A DNA stretch of 64,000 nt from JAYREN01 sp963663375 (GTDB lineage: Bacteria; Acidobacteriota; Holophagae; Holophagales; Holophagaceae): the NCBI GenBank assembly GCA_963663375.1, contig OY760195.1, positions 372,001 through 436,000 of the forward strand, given 5' to 3'. A model generated the notes under the pieces. It was given only the letters and a program-made list of their open reading frames with translations, was not told the origin of the DNA and did no database searches. Made by a program: the position numbers and the translations under genes. Below, one piece after another: positions 1 to 8,752 of this stretch. Each line of letters opens with the position of its first letter. Position 1 is the stretch's first letter.

Positions 1-1881
1 CCAGGTTGGGGTTGAGGGCGTGACATCCGCGACCTGAGGATTACCGCTGTCATCCAGGTAGCAAGCCTTGATTTTTTTATTAACAGAGTCGGGCACAAAG
101 GCCACCAACTTGGCCGCTGTGGGGTCCATTGCAATGCTATTGAGACTGTTGGCAGTAGCAGTGGCTGTGCCATTCACGATGAACGTTTTTTCGACTGTGG
201 CGGCCGGCGCGGTATCGAGATTTGAAATAGAGAGCCTGAATACCTGCCCGGTCTTGAAGTCGGCCACATAACCCACACAGGTGGTACCGTCGTTGCTGAC
301 AACCGTAAATCCGTTCGGACTGTTGGACGCGCCTCCCCAGCCCGCAACGGTGAGCACGCTGTTGTATGGAGTGACGACGCGGAGTTTTCCATTGCTGGAA
401 TCGGATACCCAGATGTAGCCCCTGTCGTCGACGTTTACAGCACGGGGTGTGTTGAACGTTGCGACTAATGGATGACCCAGTGTGTTATCGGTGCTTCCAG
501 GAATACCCGCAGATCCGGCGACCGTAGTCACCTGCTTGGAAGTGAGGTCGATCTTGCGGATGATGTGGTTATAAGCATCGGCCACATACAGGAAATTGCC
601 GGAAACGCACATGTTCTGCGGGCGCTGGAAGGAGGCCAAGGTGCCCACGCCATCGCGCATGCCGGTGCCGCCCATACTGCCAGCCAGGAGATCTAAGCCA
701 CGCAGACCAGCCGTGACGCTCTTGGTGTCTCCTAGGGGATTACCGTCGTTGCTTGCCTTGAGGGTGTACGTCTGACGGTTCTTCGGGTAGACCGTCGTGG
801 AGGTGCCACTGATGTTGGCTTCATTCAGGGTCAAGGACGTGGGCGGATCGCCTGCCAGGGTCCAGGCCAGGGTGCTCGTGGCTGTGCTGGGGGACTGAGC
901 CTGCAGACTTGCCGCGTCAATGGTTTGGATACTGGGGGTCGCGGTGAAGGTGCTGATGGTCGCAGGATTGCTGGTGGTCACGCCGACCTGGAAATCCGTT
1001 GAGTAGGTGTAGGTTGGAGTCGACCCCGTAACCGTGGCGCGGTAGGTGCTTGTCACCAGCGGTCCCAGATTGAAGCTACCGGTCTTGGTGGTCGTGGTGT
1101 CTCGTGTGCCAACGAGAGTGCTCGAGGTCAGGTTGGTCAGGGAGAACCCAGTCACCGTCGAGTCCACCGTGTAGTTTGCCGTGGCGGACTCACCCGAATG
1201 GATGGCATACACGGTCTTGTCGAAGGCGATCGGGGCGAAGATCTGGAAGGACTTGCTAAGGGTGGTGACCACGGGAATCGTGGTGCCAGGCAAGGCCGGA
1301 TCGGTCACAACGCATGAAAGACCAACGGACTTGGTGGTGTCCAAGCCTGCGGTATAAGTGATCTGGTTGGCGGTGTCATCCCCGCTGGTGAGAGTGCCGT
1401 TCGTCACGGTCCACTTGAAAGTCCGTCCCTGGGCAATGGGAACCGAGGCCGTGAGGCCTGTGCTGCCCGCGATGGCCTTTCCCAGAGCATCGAGAGAAGT
1501 GGTCATGGCGATGACGTTGACCGTTGTGGTTGCGGTGGCGATTTTTCCCGCCCCGCTGGTTACAGTGAGTGTGTAGGTCGTTGTTGTAGCGGGGGGCGGA
1601 ACATTCACACCCACATTGCTTGCGATGGCAATATTTCCGGGCGTAATGACCGCAGAGCCGTCCTTCACACCAAAGTTCGCCTTGAAGGTAATGGGTGCAG
1701 TGGAGCCCGCTTGTACGTTCTCGGGCGTGACTGTGAACGAGGAAATGCTGGGAGCCGGGTCGTCGTATTCCTTGGTATTTGAACTGCAGCCAATCTGAAG
1801 GGCCAAGATCCCGGCGGGAAGGCCCATGCAGAGGGCAGCCGTCATCGAGGCTGCGCCTTTGCGTGTGAAACGAGTGAACAT
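1..1881 (-). CDS. Secreted Ig-like/NHL-repeat protein, probable lipoprotein (3' end outside window)
   Basis: The frame is open for 627 codons from an ATG at 1881 to the window edge, so the C-terminus is missing. GGAGG at 1886-1890 decides the start. The N-terminus is a signal peptide (MFTRFTRKGAASM, then a hydrophobic run) ending in LALQIGCSS, a loose lipobox. Residues about 35-400 are Thr/Ser/Val-rich beta segments that look like tandem bacterial Ig-like domains. After about residue 400 come beta-propeller-like segments typical of NHL repeats, for example a VAGSAGIPGSTDN stretch followed by FNTPRAVNVDDRGYIWVSD. It lies 54 bp downstream of a TonB-dependent receptor on the same strand, so co-transcription is likely. 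The domain assignment is by pattern only. The ligand is unknown; a cell-surface binding or carbohydrate/peptide capture role is inference. Confidence 0.75.
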   Translation of the reverse strand, partial: MFTRFTRKGAASMTAALCMGLPAGILALQIGCSSNTKEYDDPAPSISSFTVTPENVQAGSTAPITFKANFGVKDGSAVITPGNIAIASNVGVNVPPPATTTTYTLTVTSGAGKIATATTTVNVIAMTTSLDALGKAIAGSTGLTASVPIAQGRTFKWTVTNGTLTSGDDTANQITYTAGLDTTKSVGLSCVVTDPALPGTTIPVVTTLSKSFQIFAPIAFDKTVYAIHSGESATANYTVDSTVTGFSLTNLTSSTLVGTRDTTTTKTGSFNLGPLVTSTYRATVTGSTPTYTYSTDFQVGVTTSNPATISTFTATPSIQTIDAASLQAQSPSTATSTLAWTLAGDPPTSLTLNEANISGTSTTVYPKNRQTYTLKASNDGNPLGDTKSVTAGLRGLDLLAGSMGGTGMRDGVGTLASFQRPQNMCVSGNFLYVADAYNHIIRKIDLTSKQVTTVAGSAGIPGSTDNTLGHPLVATFNTPRAVNVDDRGYIWVSDSSNGKLRVVTPYNSVLTVAGWGGASNSPNGFTVVSNDGTTCVGYVADFKTGQVFRLSISNLDTAPAATVEKTFIVNGTATATANSLNSIAMDPTAAKLVAFVPDSVNKKIKACYLDDSGNPQVADVTPSTPTW

Positions 1882-1935
1882 TTTTCCTCCTGGATATTCT
1901 GAATTGGAGAGAGATCGGGGCGCGGTGGATGCGGA

Positions 1936-4900
1936 TTAGAAGCGGACCTTGAGGGTGAACTGAGCCTCACGGCTGCGGGTATCCGGGTTGTCAATGAACC
2001 CGAAAGCAGGATTGAGGCCTCCGCCGGAAAGCGTGTACTGCGTCTGGCGGGTGTACTGGTTCGCCCAGTTGAAGGCGTTGTACACGTCCAGAATGCCTTC
2101 GAGGGCAACCCGCTTGGTGATATGGAAGTCATAGGCAATGCGGAGATCGAAGGTCTTGGCACTGGGCTGCCGGTAGGCGTTTCGGCCCCCAACGGAATCG
2201 ATGAATTTCCCGTCCCCGTTCTTGTCGTCGTAATACACGGCATTCCAGGGGCGCCCCGTCGTAAAGGTGGTGATGCCGGAGATCTTGATGCCGTAGATGT
2301 GGGGCGCATACCAGGCCAGGGTGGCCCGGAACTTGTGGTCGTTATCGCTCAGGGCGTACGAAGCGAGGGGATCCGCCGGGTTCTCCGTCAGGGCGTTGGT
2401 GGAGGTCAGGGTCGCGCGTTCGTTGGAGTTGTTGTCTTCGGCCTTGGCAAAGGTGGCATTGGCCCGGAAACCCCAGGAATCCCTCCCTCCGCGACGGGAA
2501 GCCTCCAGGACAAGGCTTCGGTAGCGCCCTTCGCCGTCGTACTTGGAGAGGATGACATCACCGAAACCGCTGAGATCCAACTGGCGACCCCGCACGATGG
2601 CCCGTCCGGGGCGATTGTTTTTGAAGAAAACGTTCTGTTTTGTGGGATACCCATCGTTATAAATTGCCGTGGGATCTAGGGTGGAGGTGCCAAAGGCCGC
2701 CTGTCCCAGGTTGATGTTGACGGCGTACTGGAGGTTGCGGAACTGCTTGTAGGTGGCCTTGATCCCTGCGGTGTAGCCGTTGCCGAAATCATGCTCCACA
2801 CCCAAAGAGGTGGCTCGGGCCTGGGTCATCTTCGCGTCGGGATCGATGATGGTCGGGGTGATGGTGTCGATCCTGAACCTGGAATCCGTGAGCAGTGCGG
2901 AAGTCGGTATGGCGGTCAACGAACCAGGCAGGTTCGTGGAGCCGCTGCTCCATCGGGAGGCCGCCGAAAGATAGGCGGGACGGACGTTATCAGATACCCA
3001 AAGGGAGGCGAGATCCGGATTGGTTGCCGCATTTGCGGCCATGTAGTAAGAGACGAGATTGATCCCGTTGTTCATGATGGCGCCCGAGGCCGTCTGGCCA
3101 GGGTTGCTGACGCTGAACCAGCCATAGCCGCCGCGGATCACGGTCTTGGAGTTGCCAAAGAGGTCGAGGCTGAATCCGAAGCGGGGATCCAGGGCGCTGT
3201 CGTTGGGCGCACGATCCAGTCCCTGGAGTTTGGGATTGGGATTGGGATTGCCGTCCCAGATCTCTGTTGTGTAGCGCAGCCCAAGGCTGAGCAGGAGGCG
3301 CTTGCTGAAGAGCCCCCCGTATTGGGCCTGAAGATATCCGGCCAGGTACTTTTCGCTGAAGTCGCTCACTCCATCCAGGGGCGAGTACCCCTGGGTGTAG
3401 GACACGCCGCTGAGGCTTGTGGGATCGGCACCTGTAAACCACGATTGGGCCAGGGTGTAGCTGGGGAAGGTCCAGTTCCCATTGGCACTGGGCAGGTAGC
3501 GGTTTTTCATGTTGATGAACTGCAGGTCGGCGCCGCCCTTGAACGTCCAATCATCGCTCATAAGGGTAACGTTGTCCTGGAACTGCGTTGTAGTCTCGTC
3601 CGTGGTGCGGGGGTCGATGTAGTACTGACCCGCATTGACGTCATAACTTGAGCCGACCTTGTTGAGGCGAAGGGGCGAGCAGATCGTGGAGTTGGGCGTG
3701 GAGGGACGTTTCTCGTTGGCGATCTGCAGGCGTGCTTCATTCATCAGGTACGGGGTAAGGACGGACTGGAATTCCAGCACTGAGGAGAGGCTCTTGAACT
3801 CGTTGGTGGAATTGCCAGATTCTGCGGTGCTGTAGTTCTTTGAACCCGCGTAGATGTCATTCAGCCCCTTGTAGTTCTGGGAGTTCACTCGGAAGGTGGC
3901 CCGGTGATTGGCGTTGATGGTCCAATCCAGGCGGGCAGTGACGACGAGATTCTTCTGCTCGTCAGTCCACGCCCTGCCGTTTTCCTGGGCCAGGGTGCGC
4001 CCCGGCATGGTGACCAACAGGGAACCCATGCCGCCCGTGCCGAAAAACACGTCTGCGCCGGCACCGCCGAATACAGGGGTGCTCTCCTGTCGTGACCGGG
4101 CCATCTCCACGTTGACGAAATAATGCAGCTTGTCCTTGATAATGGGGCCGCCCAGGTTGAATCCGAACTGGAGCATTTCGTAGCGACGGGTGCGGGCCTG
4201 GATGTTATTCACCCCATTGGGCGCCGCGGGATCGTAAGGGACTTCCTTGACGTTGGCCACCAGAGCATTGGGGCGGAAGAGCGAGAATACAATTCCACTC
4301 GTCTCATTGGTGCCGCTCTTGGTGACGGCATTGATCACTGCACCCACGGCATCCCCGTACTGGGCATCGAAGGTGTTGGTTATGACCTGGAGTTCCTTGA
4401 TGGAATCCTGGCCAAAGGTGAAGGGGATGCGGGTGCCACCGCGCTGTTCACTATTAAAGCGGGAGTTGTAGCTGGCGCCATCGATCTGGAGATTGTTCTG
4501 AATGCCCCGGGCGCCTTCCACGGAGGTGTAGTAGCTGGTGCCGCCCACGGCGGCACCAGGGGTGAGCTGGACAAGATCCGTGAAGTTGCGGCCGTTAATA
4601 GGCACGGCATCCACGAGCTCCTGGGTGATGGATGTCTGGGTGTTGATCTGGGCGGTGTCCACGCCGGTGCTGTCGGCGATGACCTCTACCACGGCAGCGG
4701 CTTCGGCGCTGTCGAGGCCGAAATTCTGAGTTGTGGTCTGGCCGAGGCTCACACGCACGGAGCCGTCCTTCGCCGCCTTCAATCCAGGCGAGGTGACCGT
4801 CAGCTCATAGGTGCCGATGGGCAGGAAGGCGAACTGGTAGTTGCCGCGCGCATCGGTGGTATTGGTCTTGGCGAAGCCTGTCTCCAGGTTGCGCAGGATG

Positions 4901-5043
4901 ACCGAAGCCCCAGCGACCACGCCTCCCTTCTTGGAGTGCACGTTGCCGCGGATGGCGCCGGAGGTGGTGCTGGTCTGGCTGTAGGCAGCTACGGCGCAGG
5001 CGAGGGAGGTGAGGAGGGTAATGCCCGTAGTGCGTGTATTCAT
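1936..5043 (-). CDS. TonB-dependent receptor, Oar-like, with N-terminal carboxypeptidase-regulatory-like domain
   Basis: This 1035-aa outer-membrane receptor starts with a signal peptide (about 1-22, ending AAYSQ). A carboxypeptidase-regulatory-like Ig fold follows (about 28-110, GAIRGNVHSKKGGVVAGASV and GNYQFAFLPIGTYELTV). Next is a plug domain (about 120-260, with VPINGRNFTDLVQLTPG and the IDGASYNS segment), then a long beta-barrel ending in an aromatic C-terminus (FTLKVRF), as expected for BAM-assembled proteins. The architecture is that of the Oar/SusC-like receptors that are strongly expanded in Acidobacteriota. No TonB-box or substrate can be assigned from sequence. A 7-bp inverted repeat sits in its leader (5080-5097), and the downstream NHL/Ig protein is 54 bp away. 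Transport of oligosaccharide, peptide or siderophore is possible; the substrate is undetermined. Confidence 0.92.
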   Translation of the reverse strand: MNTRTTGITLLTSLACAVAAYSQTSTTSGAIRGNVHSKKGGVVAGASVILRNLETGFAKTNTTDARGNYQFAFLPIGTYELTVTSPGLKAAKDGSVRVSLGQTTTQNFGLDSAEAAAVVEVIADSTGVDTAQINTQTSITQELVDAVPINGRNFTDLVQLTPGAAVGGTSYYTSVEGARGIQNNLQIDGASYNSRFNSEQRGGTRIPFTFGQDSIKELQVITNTFDAQYGDAVGAVINAVTKSGTNETSGIVFSLFRPNALVANVKEVPYDPAAPNGVNNIQARTRRYEMLQFGFNLGGPIIKDKLHYFVNVEMARSRQESTPVFGGAGADVFFGTGGMGSLLVTMPGRTLAQENGRAWTDEQKNLVVTARLDWTINANHRATFRVNSQNYKGLNDIYAGSKNYSTAESGNSTNEFKSLSSVLEFQSVLTPYLMNEARLQIANEKRPSTPNSTICSPLRLNKVGSSYDVNAGQYYIDPRTTDETTTQFQDNVTLMSDDWTFKGGADLQFINMKNRYLPSANGNWTFPSYTLAQSWFTGADPTSLSGVSYTQGYSPLDGVSDFSEKYLAGYLQAQYGGLFSKRLLLSLGLRYTTEIWDGNPNPNPKLQGLDRAPNDSALDPRFGFSLDLFGNSKTVIRGGYGWFSVSNPGQTASGAIMNNGINLVSYYMAANAATNPDLASLWVSDNVRPAYLSAASRWSSGSTNLPGSLTAIPTSALLTDSRFRIDTITPTIIDPDAKMTQARATSLGVEHDFGNGYTAGIKATYKQFRNLQYAVNINLGQAAFGTSTLDPTAIYNDGYPTKQNVFFKNNRPGRAIVRGRQLDLSGFGDVILSKYDGEGRYRSLVLEASRRGGRDSWGFRANATFAKAEDNNSNERATLTSTNALTENPADPLASYALSDNDHKFRATLAWYAPHIYGIKISGITTFTTGRPWNAVYYDDKNGDGKFIDSVGGRNAYRQPSAKTFDLRIAYDFHITKRVALEGILDVYNAFNWANQYTRQTQYTLSGGGLNPAFGFIDNPDTRSREAQFTLKVRF

Positions 5044-5079
5044 TCAGGACTCCTTGCCCGATGGGCACAAGCATTGGCA

Positions 5080-5097
5080 GGTGAACGGAGGTTCACC
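5080..5097. promoter_or_regulatory. Inverted repeat in the leader of the TonB receptor gene
   Basis: GGTGAAC (5080-5086) and GTTCACC (5091-5097) are perfect inverted 7-mers around a 4-bp centre, ending 37 bp upstream of the receptor start codon. The dyad could be an operator for a dimeric regulator or a small mRNA hairpin. No regulator gene is adjacent, so function is inference. Confidence 0.35.
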
Positions 5098-5242
5098 GAA
5101 GGACTGTGGACTGGAATTGAGAAAGGGAAATCAGGGTGTGTGCAAACGCTTCAATCTACTCCAAGGTTCGATCGGGGCGGAGTGATATTTTTTATCGCAG
5201 CGTAGGATTTTTATATCGTTTCCAAACAAGGGCTCGGAATGT

Positions 5243-5269
5243 AAAAAAGCGGGGGCCGAAGCCCCCGCT
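5243..5269 (-). terminator. Intrinsic terminator after the EF-G-like gene
   Basis: A perfect 9-bp GC-rich stem (5248-5256 with 5261-5269) closes a 4-nt loop. Read on the minus strand it is followed by a run of six T (5243-5248, sharing the last stem base). It sits about 20 bp past the EF-G-like stop codon and separates that gene from the TonB receptor transcript start. Confidence 0.85.
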
Positions 5270-5288
5270 AGGCAAAACTTGATCGGTT

Positions 5289-7328
5289 TTAAGCGTGGTG
5301 CTCGAGCGACTTCTTGCGGGCCTCGACGATCTTGTCGGCATCTCGGCCTTCCAGCTCGGAGAGATGATCGAAGGCCCAGGTGAAGAAGCCCACGCCCATG
5401 GTCTGGGAGCGGATCTCGATGATGAGATCGTTCATCTCGCTCTGGGGCAGGTAGGCATCCACCACGTCCCAGCCCGGCCAGTCGGCCTTGGCGTCGAAGC
5501 CCAGGATCTGTCCGGCGCGGTGGCCGGTCACCATGCGCTGCGCCTTGGAGGTGTGCTCGCTGGGCACGCTGATCTGCACCTTGAGGATGGGTTCCAGCAG
5601 GGTGGGGCTGCATTTGGCGAGGCCATCGGTCATGCCGATGCGGGCCGCGGTCTTGAAGGCCATGTCGGAGCTGTCCACATCGTGATAGCTGCCGAAGAAC
5701 AGGCACACGCTGAGATCCACCACGGGGAAGCCCAGGGGGCCCTGTTTGCAGTAGTCGTGGACGCCCTCTTCCACCGCAGGAATGTAATTGCGGGGCACGA
5801 CGCCGCCGACGATCTCCTCGGTGAACACCACGCCTTCGCCCCGAGCCAGGGGCTTGATGCGGAAGTGGACGTCCCCGAACTGGCCGTGGCCGCCGGTCTG
5901 GCGCTTGTGGCGCCCCTGGATCTCGCAGCCCTTCTTGATGGTTTCGCGATAGGGCACCAGGGGCTTTTCGGCGGCCACTTCCACGTTGTACTTGGCCTTG
6001 AGGCGCTGGACGGCGTTCTTGAGATGGATCTCGCCCTGGCCCCAGAGGATGCGCTCCTGGGTTTCGGCATTCTGCTCGAGGATGAAGGAGAGATCCTCTT
6101 CGATGAGCTTGGCGATGGCGCTGGAGAGCTTCACTTCTTCGCCGCTCTTGGTGGCCTTGAGGGAGATGGGCAGCACGGGCTGGGGCGAGGCGGGCCAGGG
6201 CATTTCGAGGACCTGGGGCTGGGTGGTGAGTCCGTGGCCCGTCTTGATGGGATCCATGCGGCCCAGGGCCACGATCTCGCCCGCCACGGCCTTGGTCACC
6301 TTGTCCTGCTTCTGGCCGAAGAGTTTGTTCATGCCCGACACCCGCACACCCGCAAGGGTGGCGCCATCGGCGATCTCGCCCTTCCACACGCGAATGTAGT
6401 TCTGCTTGCCGATATGCATGGCGTGGACGGTCTTCCAGACCTGCGCCAGGGGTGCGTCCGCGGGGATTTCGTTGCGAGTGGCCGTGGTGCTGAACTCCGG
6501 AGCCTCATGGCGCAGAAGCTTGAGGATGCGGCGCACGCCGCCATCCCGTTCCGCGCTGCCGAAGAGCACGGGTACCAGCTTGGCGTCCTGGAAGCCGCCG
6601 CGCATGACCTTGAAGACTTCCTCCATGCCCGGCAGACGCTCTTCCAGCAGCATGGCCATGAGGTCGTCGTCCAAGGCGCAGATCTTCTCCAGCATCTCCA
6701 TGCGGGCCGCGGCGACCTCGTCCTTGAGGTTCGCGGGGATCTCGATGCGGGTGGATTCCTGATGGGGGTTGTAGCGGAAGGCGCGCTCGAAGGAGAGATC
6801 GATGTAGCCGTTCAGCGCGTCGCCTTCGATGATGGGGCACTGGCGCAGCACCAGCGGGCTGGCGGTCCAGGTCTGGAGCGCCTCGACGGTGGCACCTAGG
6901 TACTTGGCGGCCTCGGCGCCATCCATCTTGTTGACGAAGATGAGGTGGGGAATCTTGTGGGTGTCCAGGAACTTCAGGATGGGGGCGGCCATCATGGCGC
7001 GGTTGGGATCGGGCTCCACCACGACCACGGCCGCATCGGCCACCATCAGGGCGCCGATCATTTCCTGCTGGAATTCCACCGAACCCGGGCAGGTGATGAA
7101 GGTCCAGGACTCATCCAGATAGGTGGTGGTGGCCACGTCCGCATCCAGACTCATCTGGCGGGCGCGAGCCTCCGGGGAGAAATCCCCCACGGAGTTCCCT
7201 TCCTTGACGGAACCCTTGCGTGCAAGAGCACCGGAAGCAAAGAGCAGGCTTTCCAGCAGCGTGGTCTTCCCGGACATGAAAGGGCCGACGATGGCTGCGA
7301 CCCGTGGTGCGGAGAGGGACTTGGGCAC
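5289..7328 (-). CDS. Elongation factor G-like GTPase (non-canonical EF-G paralogue)
   Basis: This 679-aa protein has the EF-G layout: GTPase domain (about 8-270), domain II (about 290-370), and C-terminal domains III-V with an EF-G IV core (QTGGHGQFGDVHF) and the closing TMGVGFFTWAFDH segment. The start is GTG at 7328, with AGGAG at 7336-7340. G1 is GPFMSGKT (15-22) and G4 is NKMD (133-136). The G3 region reads TCPGSVEF (79-86) where translating EF-G has DTPGHVDF, so both the Mg-coordinating Asp and the catalytic His are replaced. The switch-I RGIT motif is also absent (RQMSLD instead). This matches a recognised group of EF-G-like paralogues rather than the main translocase. The role is unknown; ribosome recycling or a slow-GTPase stress role is inference. 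It is monocistronic, with its own terminator. Confidence 0.88.
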   Translation of the reverse strand: MPKSLSAPRVAAIVGPFMSGKTTLLESLLFASGALARKGSVKEGNSVGDFSPEARARQMSLDADVATTTYLDESWTFITCPGSVEFQQEMIGALMVADAAVVVVEPDPNRAMMAAPILKFLDTHKIPHLIFVNKMDGAEAAKYLGATVEALQTWTASPLVLRQCPIIEGDALNGYIDLSFERAFRYNPHQESTRIEIPANLKDEVAAARMEMLEKICALDDDLMAMLLEERLPGMEEVFKVMRGGFQDAKLVPVLFGSAERDGGVRRILKLLRHEAPEFSTTATRNEIPADAPLAQVWKTVHAMHIGKQNYIRVWKGEIADGATLAGVRVSGMNKLFGQKQDKVTKAVAGEIVALGRMDPIKTGHGLTTQPQVLEMPWPASPQPVLPISLKATKSGEEVKLSSAIAKLIEEDLSFILEQNAETQERILWGQGEIHLKNAVQRLKAKYNVEVAAEKPLVPYRETIKKGCEIQGRHKRQTGGHGQFGDVHFRIKPLARGEGVVFTEEIVGGVVPRNYIPAVEEGVHDYCKQGPLGFPVVDLSVCLFFGSYHDVDSSDMAFKTAARIGMTDGLAKCSPTLLEPILKVQISVPSEHTSKAQRMVTGHRAGQILGFDAKADWPGWDVVDAYLPQSEMNDLIIEIRSQTMGVGFFTWAFDHLSELEGRDADKIVEARKKSLEHHA

Positions 7329-7443
7329 GACTTTTCTCCTTAGCGTTCCAGAAGGTTTCAGGACAGCTGTTTCGGATGCTTCTGCACAGTTTTACCCCCT
7401 GTCCTCGATCTGGCAACAGGAAGGAAACAAGACTGTAACGGCG

Positions 7444-8127
7444 CTACTCCGCGCGGGTCACCAGATCGTGGATTTCGGGATCGCTCAGTTGGTCTTTGAA
7501 CCAGGCGTCCAGCGAAGGAATATCCTCGAACAGGATTTCCGCGCCGCCCTCGGTGAGTTCTTCCCGGGTGCCGAATCCCCAGGTGACTCCCAAGGGCAGA
7601 AGCTGGAATTTCCGGGCGGCCCTCATGTCATCGCCACGGTCCCCGACCAGGATCCCCCCCTGGCAAAGGGCGCCGCCCTGGCAGATCGAAGCCATGAATT
7701 CCACTTTGCCGGGCCAGACATCTGCTGGCGCGGGGCCGAAAACGTCATCGACGATCAGGTTGAGATCGAGATGATGCACCACGCGGCGGGCGAAGGTGGC
7801 GGGCTTGGCGGTGACGATGAAGATCCGGTGATCCTGCCGCTTCAGGCGGCCGAGCATCAGTTGGACGCCGTCGTAGATCTGGTGCTCGAAGATGCCCTCT
7901 TCGCCGAAGACCTCCCAGTAGGAGGCCATCACCTTGTCCAGCTCTCCGACACGGGGCCCCAGGAGCCGGGCCAGGAGGCCCCTCACGCTGGGGCCGATGA
8001 AGGGCCGGATCTCGGCTTCGGTGGGGCAGGGAAGGTTATGGGCGCCACAGGTTTCCCGCAGGCAGTGGCTCACCGCAGGGAGGGGGTTCACCAGCGTTCC
8101 GTCGAGGTCGAAGCAGATCACGCCCAT
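7444..8127 (-). CDS. HAD-superfamily hydrolase, phosphoglycolate phosphatase-like
   Basis: This 227-aa protein has the HAD motifs in order: FDLDGTLVN (6-14, nucleophile and acid Asp), IFVTAKP (motif II Thr), a Lys in PGKVEFM (motif III) and GDRGDDMRAA (motif IV acidic pair). The helical cap between residues about 15 and 85 fits subclass I, as in Gph/PGP or beta-phosphoglucomutase. Substrate cannot be fixed from sequence; a small phosphorylated metabolite such as 2-phosphoglycolate is likely. The gene lies between EF-G-like and ppa on the same strand, but the ppa terminator at 8163-8192 separates it from upstream transcription. Confidence 0.85.
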   Translation of the reverse strand: MGVICFDLDGTLVNPLPAVSHCLRETCGAHNLPCPTEAEIRPFIGPSVRGLLARLLGPRVGELDKVMASYWEVFGEEGIFEHQIYDGVQLMLGRLKRQDHRIFIVTAKPATFARRVVHHLDLNLIVDDVFGPAPADVWPGKVEFMASICQGGALCQGGILVGDRGDDMRAARKFQLLPLGVTWGFGTREELTEGGAEILFEDIPSLDAWFKDQLSDPEIHDLVTRAE

Positions 8128-8162
8128 GGGTACACCTCGGAAAACCGGAGAAGCATACTGCT

Positions 8163-8192
8163 AAAAAAAAGGGGGCGAACCCCCTTTTTTTT
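8163..8192 (-). terminator. Intrinsic terminator overlapping the ppa stop codon
   Basis: A-run, GGGGG (8171-8175), 4-nt loop, CCCCC (8180-8184), T-run. The A and T tracts extend the stem on both sides, so it could act in both directions. On the minus strand it begins inside the ppa TAA stop codon (8191-8193), an economical placement. Confidence 0.85.
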
Positions 8193-8706
8193 AGTGGCGA
8201 TAGGCGTTGATGGATTCGTTGATGATGTCCATGGCCTGGGCCAGGCCCACCCAACCCTCGCTTTGAACGTCCTTGGCTTCCAGGTTCTTGTAGGTGAGGA
8301 AGAAATGCTCCACCTCGCGCAGGAGATGGGGGGCGAGATCCTTCAATTCGTGGACATGGGCGAAATTGGGGTCATTGATGGCCACGCTCATGATCTTGTC
8401 GTCCTGGCCCTTGTCGTCGCGCATCTTGAGGGCGCCGATGGGGCGGGCTTCGATCACCACCCCAGGGTAGGTCGCGCCCTGGATGAGCACGAGGATGTCG
8501 AGGGGATCGCCATCATCGGCCAGGGTGTGGGGGATGTAGCCGTACTCAGCGGGGTAGTGGATGGGCGAATAGAGCACGCGGTCGACCTTGACCAGATTGG
8601 TCACGTGGTCGATTTCGTACTTGATGCGGGAGCCGAAGGGAATCTCTACGACGGCGTTGACGATTTCCGGGGCCTTTTTTCCAGGCCCGATCATATGCAG
8701 GGACAT
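8191..8706 (-). CDS. ppa: Inorganic pyrophosphatase (family I)
   Basis: Hydrolyses cytosolic pyrophosphate to phosphate, pulling biosynthetic reactions forward. The 171-aa protein carries the family I signature DGDPLDILV, with the three metal-binding Asp residues in the D-x-D-P-x-D pattern. Also present are the upstream EYGYIPHT segment and the VHELKDLAPHL region. The length is normal for bacterial hexameric PPases. An in-frame ATG 63 bp upstream exists, but ATG at 8706 has GGAGG at 8713-8717 and begins directly with the conserved MSLHMIGPG-type N-terminus, so I chose it. It lies 46 bp downstream of the HEAT-repeat cluster, so it may be read as the last gene of that unit. Confidence 0.95.
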   Translation of the reverse strand: MSLHMIGPGKKAPEIVNAVVEIPFGSRIKYEIDHVTNLVKVDRVLYSPIHYPAEYGYIPHTLADDGDPLDILVLIQGATYPGVVIEARPIGALKMRDDKGQDDKIMSVAINDPNFAHVHELKDLAPHLLREVEHFFLTYKNLEAKDVQSEGWVGLAQAMDIINESINAYRH

Positions 8707-8752
8707 GCGTTTCCTCCAATTCGGGGTCAGTGAATCTGACGCCCGGGGTGCT

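Noticed and set aside
1842..2309. Minus-strand frame of 155 codons across the TonB receptor 3' end
   Set aside because: Out of frame with both real genes on the same strand and covering the intergenic Shine-Dalgarno; Ser/Pro/Arg-rich shadow.
5295..6899. Plus-strand frame of 534 codons opposite the EF-G-like gene
   Set aside because: Rich in His, Gly and Leu, with no start signal; a shadow of the real gene.
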